Origin: a virus
Length of the DNA: 41,545 bases
Virus record (IMG/VR): IMGVR_UViG_3300042922_000482
Location: 1-41,545 of that record
Strand: one strand, 5' to 3'
Of this stretch, positions 1 through 6,390 are shown piece by piece. The position numbers and the translations under genes were made by a program. The notes beneath the pieces are model-generated. The model did no database searches and had not been told where the DNA came from. It worked only from the letters and a program-made list of their open reading frames with translations. Position 1 is the first letter of the stretch, and each line of letters starts with the position of its first letter.

Positions 1-127
1 AGCACCTCGAGTTGAAGGGCGAGCGCGCCTGGTTCGAGGTCCACTACCCGAAGCCCCACGGCATGTCGGACGAGGAGTTCGCCGCGAAGGACGCCGAGAC
101 GTTCGACGCGGTCGAGGTCATCGACGG
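1..127. repeat. Terminal direct repeat, left copy (assembly overlap)
   Basis: Bases 1-127 are identical to 41419-41545. The repeat falls inside a gene and the reading frame continues through it. That indicates a circular assembly graph or a circularly permuted genome rather than a biological terminal repeat. The length of exactly 127 matches a common assembler k-mer. Confidence 0.95.
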
Positions 128-191
128 TGAGATCCACACCCTCCCGCCGTACGAGCTCCTCGGCAACCCGACGGAAGAGCAGGTGAAGTGA
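1..191 (+). CDS. Small conserved phage protein, 3' part (continues from 41343)
   Basis: This is the C-terminal part of an 88-residue protein whose 5' part lies at 41343-41545. Because bases 1-127 equal 41419-41545, the frame continues across the join to the TGA at 189-191. The product is acidic and soluble, with no signal peptide or membrane segment. I do not recognise its family. The next gene starts at 191 in a TGATG overlap, so it is co-transcribed with, and probably translationally coupled to, the lysis gene that follows. A minor tail accessory or lysis-associated protein is possible from position only. Confidence 0.75.
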   Translation, partial: HLELKGERAWFEVHYPKPHGMSDEEFAAKDAETFDAVEVIDGEIHTLPPYELLGNPTEEQVK

Positions 192-1087
192 TGGGCGCCT
201 TCTGGCCCAACGGGTCCAAGACCAACAAGCCCCGCCGCACCCGCGAGTTTGGCTACCGCAGCTCGATCTACAAGCGCGGCTGGCACACCGGATGGGACAC
301 CGCCGGGTATCCGCGGAACCATGTTCCCGAGCGGGGCGTCGTCGAGCGCTGCTACTACGACGGCTCCTACGGGAACACCGTCCTCGTCCGCCACCACGAC
401 GGCGTCGTCTCCCGCACCGCGCACGGCGCCCCCGGTGGGTTCCTCGTCAGCCCCGGCCAGATCGTCGAGGACGGGCAGGCGCTGCTCGTCCAGGGCACGA
501 CCGGCATGTCGACGGGCGTCCACAACCACGAGGAGATCATCCTCCCCGACGGCACCTTCGTGGACCCCGAGCAGTGGATCGCGAACCGCGGTGAGGCGCC
601 CGCCCCGGCACCCGCGGCCGGCGGGAACCCGCTCGGCTACTTCGATGTTCCCGCCGACAGCCAGTACTACTACTGGCACTACGGCAACGCCCTCATCGGG
701 AACTACGCCTCGAACCAGTACCTTCGCGGCGGCCAGACCCTCGCCGTCGTCGAGAACCCCGGGACCGGACCCGTCCGGGTCCGCGCAGCCGACGGCGACC
801 TCGTGTGGGTCGGCACCCGGAAGAACCCGGCCCGCGTCCGGCCCGGCGCCGCGCCCGCCCCGGCGGCGAAGCGGCACCTGTTCGATGTTCCTGCCGGCGG
901 GCAGTACTGGTACAGCAAGTACGAGAACGCCCTCGCCGGGAACTACGACGCGAGCCAGATCATGCACGGCGGCACCCGCGAGGTCGTCGAGGACCCGGGC
1001 ACGGGCCCGGTCCGCATTCGCGCGAATGACGGCTCGCTGATCTGGGTCGGCACCCGCCGCAATCCGGCTCGGACGTACTGGGCATGA
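191..1087 (+). CDS. Endolysin: M23 (LytM-type) endopeptidase with two C-terminal repeats
   Basis: Likely lysin that cleaves peptidoglycan cross-bridges at the end of infection; 298 residues. The N-terminal ~140 residues carry the M23 pattern: GWHTGWD near residue 31 (zinc ligands H and D) and TGMSTGVHNHEE near residue 110 (the HxH ligand pair, usually HLHFE). From about residue 150 come two tandem repeats of ~65 residues, each running from a FDVPA motif to WVGTR-NPAR with a GTGPVR core. They probably bind the cell wall. The ATG at 191 overlaps the previous stop (TGATG) and has AGGTGA upstream; an in-frame GTG at 188 is less likely. Four small membrane-protein genes follow at once, which supports endolysin over a tail-associated peptidase. 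There is no signal peptide, so export should need a holin. Confidence 0.85.
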   Translation: MGAFWPNGSKTNKPRRTREFGYRSSIYKRGWHTGWDTAGYPRNHVPERGVVERCYYDGSYGNTVLVRHHDGVVSRTAHGAPGGFLVSPGQIVEDGQALLVQGTTGMSTGVHNHEEIILPDGTFVDPEQWIANRGEAPAPAPAAGGNPLGYFDVPADSQYYYWHYGNALIGNYASNQYLRGGQTLAVVENPGTGPVRVRAADGDLVWVGTRKNPARVRPGAAPAPAAKRHLFDVPAGGQYWYSKYENALAGNYDASQIMHGGTREVVEDPGTGPVRIRANDGSLIWVGTRRNPARTYWA

Positions 1088-1227
1088 GCGACCGCGCCAT
1101 CGCCACCGTCGCGATCTCGGTCGCGGCGGTGGCGGGCGCCGCGGCGGTCGGCGGGCTGTCCTGGCTCGCCGACCTCGTGCGCGCCGGCATCGCCGTGTTC
1201 GCCGTCTTCGGGGGAGGGGTCCTGTGA
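1084..1227 (+). CDS. Small membrane protein, 47 aa (lysis cassette)
   Basis: The ATG overlaps the endolysin stop (ATGA) and the TGA stop overlaps the next GTG start (GTGA), so the gene is fully embedded in the lysis operon. The 47 residues are almost entirely hydrophobic: Ala/Val-rich from about residue 6 to 26, then a second apolar stretch to the C-terminus. There is one Trp and few charges. That fits a tiny one- or two-pass holin-like or antiholin-like protein, but the family is not recognised. Confidence 0.7.
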   Translation: MSDRAIATVAISVAAVAGAAAVGGLSWLADLVRAGIAVFAVFGGGVL

Positions 1228-1649
1228 GCTCTACCGACAGCATCGACGTCTCCCAGGCCGACCGTCGGCTCACCCGGTACGTCGTCAAGTACGCGCTCAT
1301 CGCCATCTACGGCGCCTGGTCTGCAGTCGTCGGGATCCCCACGATCCGCGAGATCTCGGGTCAGGTCGTCGAGGCGGCGTGGCCCGTGCTGATTGTCCTC
1401 GCCGCGCTTGTCGGCATCGCGGGAGTCGTTCGATCGCGGCTTACCAGCCGCCACACGCTCGAGGTCACCGGCATCATCCTGCTGATCGCCTTCCTCGCCG
1501 GCTACGCGATCACGATCTATGCCCGTTGCATCACCGAGGGCACGTGGACACGCGCACCGACGGGGATGTTGCCCGTGATCGTCATGGTGATGCCGTTCGA
1601 CCGGCTTCTCGAGATCGCGCGGCGTCACGTCAGGAAGGTGCCCACGTGA
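1224..1649 (+). CDS. Multi-pass membrane protein of the lysis cassette
   Basis: 141 residues with a GTG start overlapping the previous stop (GTGA) and a TGA overlapping the next GTG. The N-terminal ~20 residues are polar and are followed by about four hydrophobic segments (roughly residues 22-42, 52-68, 80-98 and 112-124). The C-terminus is basic (LLEIARRHVRK), which predicts cytoplasmic orientation by the positive-inside rule. Small membrane proteins of this kind are regular partners of the holin in actinophage lysis cassettes. Whether it is a holin, antiholin or accessory factor cannot be told from sequence. Confidence 0.75.
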   Translation: MSSTDSIDVSQADRRLTRYVVKYALIAIYGAWSAVVGIPTIREISGQVVEAAWPVLIVLAALVGIAGVVRSRLTSRHTLEVTGIILLIAFLAGYAITIYARCITEGTWTRAPTGMLPVIVMVMPFDRLLEIARRHVRKVPT

Positions 1650-2065
1650 TCGTCGCCCTCGTCCTCGCCGCCGGGTCGGCGATCCCACCCACCGCCTGGG
1701 TCACCTTCGGCGGCGGCGTGGTCGTCGCGATCATCACCGGCGTCGTCGCGCTCATTGTCCGCCTGACCCGCACACCGATCCAGATCCAGGACCTGTGGGC
1801 GGAGAACGCCAAGCTGCGAGACCGTGTCGACGGACTCGACGGCACGGTGCGGCGACTCATCTCCGACCGCAACCAGCAGATCGACATCAACCGCATCGTC
1901 GGCGAAGGCTTCGACGCGCTGTCGAACTACGTCGAGCGCGAGGCCGAAGCCGCGGGCCGATCGCCACGATTCACCGCCCGCGAGCACGAGGCGATCGAGC
2001 GCGCGAAAGCGATCCGAAACGACGACGACCTGTGGGCAACAACCCCGACCAAAACCACGACCTGA
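1646..2065 (+). CDS. Holin-like protein: one TM helix plus coiled coil
   Basis: 139 residues. The N-terminus is hydrophobic from residue 1 to ~45, with a Gly-rich apolar core (FGGGVVVAIITGVVALIV), then basic residues, then a heptad-like stretch (WAENAKLRDRVDGLDGTVRRL). The C-terminal tail is charged. A single membrane anchor followed by a cytoplasmic coiled coil is common among phage holin-like or lysis-regulating proteins. The GTG start lies in a GTGA overlap with the preceding gene. Assignment rests on topology and operon position, not on a diagnostic motif. Confidence 0.7.
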   Translation: MIVALVLAAGSAIPPTAWVTFGGGVVVAIITGVVALIVRLTRTPIQIQDLWAENAKLRDRVDGLDGTVRRLISDRNQQIDINRIVGEGFDALSNYVEREAEAAGRSPRFTAREHEAIERAKAIRNDDDLWATTPTKTTT

Positions 2066-2076
2066 GGAGGTAACCC

Positions 2077-2535
2077 ATGAAGAAGTTCCTCGCCGCTCTC
2101 CTGCCCGGCATCATCATCCTGTTCGGCGGCCTGCAGACCGCGCTCGCCGACGAACGCATCGACAGCACCGAGGGCAGTCAGATGCTCGCGCTCACCGCCG
2201 GCATCATCGTCACGTTCGTCGTGCCGGTCGTCGACGGCCGCTGGCGCGGCCTGTTCAAGACCGGCGCGGCCATCTTCGCGGCTGTCGCGACGCTCATCAT
2301 CCCGCTGCTCCTCGGCTTCACCTGGCAGTCGCTCGTGATCTTCGCTCTCGCCGCGCTTTCCGCGCTCGCGACCGAGATCGGCGTGCAGGTCCGCGAGGCA
2401 CCGATCGACGCGGGCGAAGCCGGTCCCGGCACCGTCGTGAACATCACCACGCTCGAGGACCCCCAGGTGATCGCTGCCGCGATCGACCCGCACCGCCCCG
2501 GCAACTTCGCCCACCCGGGCGCACACAACATCTGA
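2077..2535 (+). CDS. Putative holin (three hydrophobic segments)
   Basis: 152 residues with the strongest ribosome binding site of the cassette, GAGGAGGTAACCC before the ATG, suggesting high or independently tuned expression. Hydrophobic segments lie at about residues 5-25 (signal-like, ending ALA), 38-55 and 68-98. The C-terminal ~45 residues are soluble and Pro/His-containing. Three membrane segments and position after the endolysin make this the best candidate for the pore-forming holin, with the preceding gene as partner. The roles could be the other way round. Confidence 0.65.
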   Translation: MKKFLAALLPGIIILFGGLQTALADERIDSTEGSQMLALTAGIIVTFVVPVVDGRWRGLFKTGAAIFAAVATLIIPLLLGFTWQSLVIFALAALSALATEIGVQVREAPIDAGEAGPGTVVNITTLEDPQVIAAAIDPHRPGNFAHPGAHNI

Positions 2536-2545
2536 GGGGGCGTCG

Positions 2546-3751
2546 GTGGCTGGTTACCTCGTCGGCGGGCGGTTCCTCTCCGGAGAGATCACCCTGCGCA
2601 AGCTCGTCCCCGGGTCCTGTGGCGTCGAGCTCACGCTCAACGCGCCCGAGACCATCCGGGCGCAGCTGCCGCTGCCGTATGTGGACCCGGCCACCGACGT
2701 CGCCCTCGACCTGCCGAACCAGCTCCTGCCGCAGCGGGACTTCATCGGCTGGGTTGAGAACGACGTGCTGCTGGCCGCTGGCCAGATTCAGGGCGACCCG
2801 TTCTCGTTCCCCAGCTCGTCGACACTGAACGCGGCCGGCGCGTGGGACTACTTCCGCAAGCGCACGGTGATGCCGGTGCTCACGACGGCGCAGCTGCCTT
2901 CCGACGTCACGTCGAAGTGGACGAACACGTCGCTGCGCACGATCGCGAAGCGGGTCGTGCAGCAGGCGTGCTCCTGGCCGTCCGCGGGCATCCCGATCGA
3001 CTACGAACCCGACTTCCCCGGGACGAACGAACGCGAGTACCCCGGCGTCGACCTCATGTGGGTCGCCGAGGCGCTCACCAACCTCACCGAGGTCGACGGC
3101 GGCCCCGACATCGCACTCCGCCCGAAGCTCGACGGTAACCGTCACGTGCGCTGGGATCTCCTGACCGGCGACCCGGACCTGACCCAGGGCGGCGCGGACC
3201 ACTACTGGGACGTCTCAGCCCCCGGCCCGTACGCGTCGATCTCCGACCTCGACCGTGACGGCCGCGACCTGGCGACGCACGCGTGGGGCGTCGGTGCGAC
3301 GAACGACGAGACGCAGCTCCGCCTCGAGGCGAAAGCGTCGTCGCCAGCGCTCACCGATGCCGGCTTCCCGATGATGGAGACGGTCGAGAACCGCAACAGT
3401 GTGCTCCGCGCGGAGACGCTGCAGGCGTATGTCAACGAGGCGGTCGTCCGCTACTCGGCATTCACCGAGACCTTCACGCTCAAGGTCAAGCGCGACGAGG
3501 ACCCGAAGCTCGGGACCTACTGGCCGGGGGACTGGGCCAAGATCAAGGTCGCCGACACCGCCCGCGTCCCTGCCGGCACGTACCGAGTCCGCATCATCCG
3601 GATCTCCTTCGACGCGGAGGGTGACGTCACGCTGCAGTGCTCACCCGAACGCATCGCGGGCGGCTACCCGGTGCCCGCGAGCGACCGCTCGTGGCTCTCC
3701 AACCAGCTGCGTGCCCTGCAGGGCCGCATCGACGAAACGAACAGGGGGTAG
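2546..3751 (+). CDS. Minor tail protein, probable tail hub / baseplate-like protein
   Basis: 401 residues, GTG start ten bases after the preceding stop with GAGGGGG upstream. The protein is beta-rich. Its opening (an FLSGEITL element, then a 'VELTLNAP' stretch) and later sections resemble hub/Tal-type minor tail proteins of actinobacterial siphoviruses, the family loosely called Gp37-like in phage ReqiPepy6. That is recollection of pattern, not a search. It ends in a polar segment (SNQLRALQGRIDE) that may be a short helix for assembly. No peptidase motif is visible. It lies after the lysis cassette rather than directly after the distal tail protein, which is unusual. Confidence 0.65.
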   Translation: MAGYLVGGRFLSGEITLRKLVPGSCGVELTLNAPETIRAQLPLPYVDPATDVALDLPNQLLPQRDFIGWVENDVLLAAGQIQGDPFSFPSSSTLNAAGAWDYFRKRTVMPVLTTAQLPSDVTSKWTNTSLRTIAKRVVQQACSWPSAGIPIDYEPDFPGTNEREYPGVDLMWVAEALTNLTEVDGGPDIALRPKLDGNRHVRWDLLTGDPDLTQGGADHYWDVSAPGPYASISDLDRDGRDLATHAWGVGATNDETQLRLEAKASSPALTDAGFPMMETVENRNSVLRAETLQAYVNEAVVRYSAFTETFTLKVKRDEDPKLGTYWPGDWAKIKVADTARVPAGTYRVRIIRISFDAEGDVTLQCSPERIAGGYPVPASDRSWLSNQLRALQGRIDETNRG

Positions 3752-3756
3752 GCGGC

Positions 3757-4188
3757 ATGCCTACGATCACAGGTCCGATCCTCGACTCCGCGGGCCGCCC
3801 CGCGAACGGTCTCCTGCGCGTGCGTGCGTCGCGACCGTTCGACGTCGGCGCCGGCCACGTGACCCAGGCCGTCGGCATGGCCACCGTCCGCGACGGCATC
3901 CCGTACCTCACGACCGGATCGTGGTCCCTCCCGACGACGCCGGATGGTGTCTATCTCGAGCTCGAGCAGGACCTCGACGGCGAGCAGGTCAACAAGTTCA
4001 CCCTGGCCGTCCCCGACGTCCAGACGATGTCCTACAGCGAGCTGCTCTTCAACCGCGGCGGCGGCGAAGGCGGCGCGAACCCCTACTGGTGGGACCTCAC
4101 CGGCGGGCTCGACTTCCCTCCCGAAGCCGTCGACGGCGACTTCGGCTACGACACCGTAACGGGCGACTATTGGAGATACGAACGATGA
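3757..4188 (+). CDS. Minor tail protein / fibre adaptor, 143 aa
   Basis: The ATG at 3757 has AGGGGG eight bases upstream, and the TGA overlaps the ATG of the fibre gene (ATGA). The first half (ITGPILDSAGRPANGLLRVR) looks like the small beta-sandwich 'substitution' domain often found at the base of phage fibres. The C-terminus has a Gly-rich patch (RGGGEGGANP) and aromatic residues ending DTVTGDYWRYE, a motif often seen where a fibre begins. Tight coupling to the collagen-like fibre gene suggests it anchors that fibre to the tail tip. Confidence 0.6.
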   Translation: MPTITGPILDSAGRPANGLLRVRASRPFDVGAGHVTQAVGMATVRDGIPYLTTGSWSLPTTPDGVYLELEQDLDGEQVNKFTLAVPDVQTMSYSELLFNRGGGEGGANPYWWDLTGGLDFPPEAVDGDFGYDTVTGDYWRYER

Positions 4189-5240
4189 CGAAGATCCTGC
4201 TCGGAAACCTGAAAGGTCCGAAGGGCGACAAAGGAGACAAGGGCGACAGCGTCAAGGGTGACCCGGGTCCTGCCGGGCCGAACACCGTACCGACCAACGA
4301 GGCGATCGCCGCCGCGGTAGCTGCTGAGGGGCCGGCCCGGGCTGCACTAGACGCCGCGATCGGTGAACAGATCGAGGCGGCTCTTGAGGACTATACGCCC
4401 GGGGCTGCTCCCCTCATTGTGGACGCAGGATCTGACTTGTCCACCCCGCGCCCTGCATACTCTGGCAAGGTTTGGTGGTACATCACCGACCCGGATGGAG
4501 TCCCGCTGTTCGCGATCGACCGCGATGAGGTCTTCCCCTATGAGGATCTTCCGGTCCCGGACCCCACTGCCTTCCTCGACACCTACACGGGGCTCCTGTC
4601 CCGGTGGCGGGCCGACGATCTCAGCGCTTCGAGCGGATCCATCGCTACCGTGCCTTCACGCGCCGGCTCCGCGGCTGTCGCTCTCACCGCGCCGGCCGCT
4701 CAGCCCACCCTGGAGACCCTGAGCAGTCACAAGGTGCTGAAGTTCACGGCGTCGGCGTCGCAGTACATGCAGGCCGCGTTCGCCGCGTTTAACAGCCCGT
4801 TCACGGTCGTCGGCGTCATCGACGCAAACACGGCAGGCCGCAACCCGTTCGGATCCGGCGGGTCGGGCGCCAGCTACTTCGGCATGGCCGTCAACGGCGG
4901 CGGAACTACCATCCGGCTGAACACCTACGCGGACCTCGGTGGCGGAGTGTCAGCGCCTTGGAGCCCGTCGACCGGACTCGTGGCTTTTGTCGCGGTCTAC
5001 AGCCCCGGCACGGAAAACAGCCGCCTGTACTACAACGCGCTGACCCCGGTGACGGGAACCACACACCCGAGTACGCACGCGGTCGACTCCACGTTCCGGG
5101 TCGCGTCGAGCTACCTCAACACGTACATGGATCTGTCGCTGGCTGACCTTGCATTCATCTCTGGTGCAGTCCCGGACGCCGACGCTAAGACCATGCTGCA
5201 GGCGCTCGCGAACTACTTCGGTCTGACTCTGGGGGCTTGA
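4185..5240 (+). CDS. Tail fibre: collagen-like stem plus lectin-like head
   Basis: 351 residues. After MTKILLGNL comes a collagen-like segment of Gly-X-Y triplets (about residues 11-32, rich in GDKGD and GPAGP), which would trimerise as a stem. A short Ala-rich helical region follows. From about residue 140 to the end the sequence looks like a concanavalin/LamG-type jelly roll: a WRADD element, FTVVGVIDA, YFGMAVNGGG, and a final helix (MLQALANYFG). This fits a host-recognition fibre that binds surface glycan. Base composition is somewhat less extreme than in the capsid genes, as expected for a fast-evolving, exchanged receptor-binding gene. Confidence 0.75.
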   Translation: MTKILLGNLKGPKGDKGDKGDSVKGDPGPAGPNTVPTNEAIAAAVAAEGPARAALDAAIGEQIEAALEDYTPGAAPLIVDAGSDLSTPRPAYSGKVWWYITDPDGVPLFAIDRDEVFPYEDLPVPDPTAFLDTYTGLLSRWRADDLSASSGSIATVPSRAGSAAVALTAPAAQPTLETLSSHKVLKFTASASQYMQAAFAAFNSPFTVVGVIDANTAGRNPFGSGGSGASYFGMAVNGGGTTIRLNTYADLGGGVSAPWSPSTGLVAFVAVYSPGTENSRLYYNALTPVTGTTHPSTHAVDSTFRVASSYLNTYMDLSLADLAFISGAVPDADAKTMLQALANYFGLTLGA

Positions 5241-5241
5241 T

Positions 5242-6138
5242 ATGGCGTGGCCTGACGAGACATCTTCCACTGCTGGCACTACACAGTCAGGCGCGGCGTT
5301 CACCGCGGTCACGATCAACCCGCTGGGCGGGGACGACAATGCGCAGATGGTCGTCCCCGCGGGGGTGCAGGCCGGTGATCCGGTGACGGTCCTCATCGCT
5401 TCGCACGGACACGGGGGTTCCTACCTGACGTTCCAGAATGATGCGAACTCGCGAACCGTCCGTGACATGGCGATCGACGCTGGCTGGGTGTTCATCTCGC
5501 CAGACATGCACGGAAACCGGTGGGGGAACCCGACCGCGGTTGCTGACGTGGTCCGCGTTCGTGACTACGCGGCCGCCCTGTTCGACGTTGGGAAGCTGCA
5601 CCTGTACGGGCAGTCGATGGGCGGCATGGCGATGATGCAGGTCGTTGCTCAAGGGGTTCTCCCTGAGGTGGAACGGCTTGCGGTGATCGCGCCGGCGTGC
5701 AACCTGGGACTAATCAACAACACCGAGTCGACTCTGTGGTCGACCCTGCGTTCCGCTTACGGGGCCGCAACCGATGGGTCAGACTTCGACACCAGGGTCC
5801 TGCCCTACGACCCTGTCGCGAACCACAGTGCGTCGCAGTACGCAGGGATTCGGTTCAAGGTGTGGGCGTCGAACTCCGACGCCCTCATCCCGAAGGTGGG
5901 ACATATCGACGCGTTCGTGGACGCAGGCCGGACAGTCGAGATGGAGTCTTTCGAACTCGTCACCGTCACCGGTGGGCACCTGTCCGCGGATCACTACCGG
6001 ACAGCCGAGTTCATGTCGTTCTTCGCGGATGAACCGGTTGCGCCGAAGTTCGTGCGGAGAGTCCTTGCCCGCTACATCCTCATCGGGCGGCAGCGTCACC
6101 GGATAGCTTCGGGTCCTCCCCGAGCCATAGTTGGATGA
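5242..6138 (+). CDS. Alpha/beta hydrolase (esterase-like), candidate tail-associated enzyme
   Basis: 298 residues starting one base after the fibre stop, so part of the tail operon. The alpha/beta-hydrolase signature is clear: an HGHGG oxyanion-hole motif at residues 55-59, the nucleophile elbow GQSMGG with Ser125, a plausible acid at Asp213 (NSDALIP) and catalytic His246 (GGH). There is no signal peptide. The fold covers esterases, acetyl-xylan-type deacetylases and lipases; the substrate cannot be read from sequence. Position directly after the receptor-binding fibre suggests a structural or tail-carried esterase that trims surface polymer. The basic last ~35 residues (RRVLARYILIGRQRHR) are not part of the usual fold and may mediate attachment. 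Confidence 0.8.
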   Translation: MAWPDETSSTAGTTQSGAAFTAVTINPLGGDDNAQMVVPAGVQAGDPVTVLIASHGHGGSYLTFQNDANSRTVRDMAIDAGWVFISPDMHGNRWGNPTAVADVVRVRDYAAALFDVGKLHLYGQSMGGMAMMQVVAQGVLPEVERLAVIAPACNLGLINNTESTLWSTLRSAYGAATDGSDFDTRVLPYDPVANHSASQYAGIRFKVWASNSDALIPKVGHIDAFVDAGRTVEMESFELVTVTGGHLSADHYRTAEFMSFFADEPVAPKFVRRVLARYILIGRQRHRIASGPPRAIVG

Positions 6139-6153
6139 GAGGCAGGCGCTCGA

Positions 6154-6336
6154 TCAGCTCGTGTACGCGGCGCGAACCATTTGAGCGAAGACGTCGCCGT
6201 ACTCTGCCGCGACTTCTTCATGTGACCGCGCTGCGGCCCAGTCGGGACGCTTGAACTCGGCCGCGGCCGCATCCTGTCGCTCAATGGCCTCGTACTCGAC
6301 GGTCAGCTGCAGTAGGCGCTGGGCAAGCTCGGTCAT
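6154..6336 (-). CDS. Small acidic helical protein, 60 aa
   Basis: The start is taken at the ATG at 6336 because a TACACT hexamer (6344-6349 on the complement) lies seven bases upstream, the spacing of a leaderless actinobacterial promoter, and no Shine-Dalgarno sequence is present. The product is Ala/Glu-rich and mostly helical with no membrane segment. The gene is divergent from the flippase gene and shares a 52-base intergenic region holding a palindrome. The family is not recognised. It converges on the hydrolase gene with 15 bases between stops. Confidence 0.6.
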   Translation of the reverse strand: MTELAQRLLQLTVEYEAIERQDAAAAEFKRPDWAAARSHEEVAAEYGDVFAQMVRAAYTS

Positions 6337-6343
6337 GAAGCTG

Positions 6344-6349
6344 AGTGTA
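6344..6349 (-). promoter_or_regulatory. -10 box TACACT for the 60-aa gene
   Basis: On the complement TACACT is followed by seven bases and then ATG, which predicts a leaderless transcript. No recognisable -35 element is seen. Confidence 0.5.
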
Positions 6350-6351
6350 CG

Positions 6352-6390
6352 CACAGTGGGGGACTGCCCGCGCGGTAGTCTCCCACTGTG
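6352..6390. promoter_or_regulatory. Inverted repeat over the flippase start; candidate operator or start-occluding hairpin
   Basis: CACAGTGGGGGACT (6352-6365) and AGTCTCCCACTGTG (6377-6390) are inverted copies matching at 13 of 14 positions. The one mismatch becomes a G-U pair in RNA. The right arm covers the TAGTCT -10 box and the GTG start codon of the flippase gene. The site could be a shared operator for both divergent genes. Confidence 0.6.
6376..6381 (+). promoter_or_regulatory. -10 box TAGTCT for the flippase gene
   Basis: TAGTCT lies six bases before the GTG at 6388, the leaderless spacing. There is no Shine-Dalgarno sequence before this GTG. The box lies inside the inverted repeat at 6352-6390. 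Confidence 0.5.

Noticed and set aside
1-127. Biological direct terminal repeats
   Set aside because: They interrupt a gene, match a k-mer length and are far from the terminase region.
6108-6123. Small hairpin near the end of the hydrolase gene as a terminator
   Set aside because: A stem of only about five pairs, inside the coding sequence and without a U tract.
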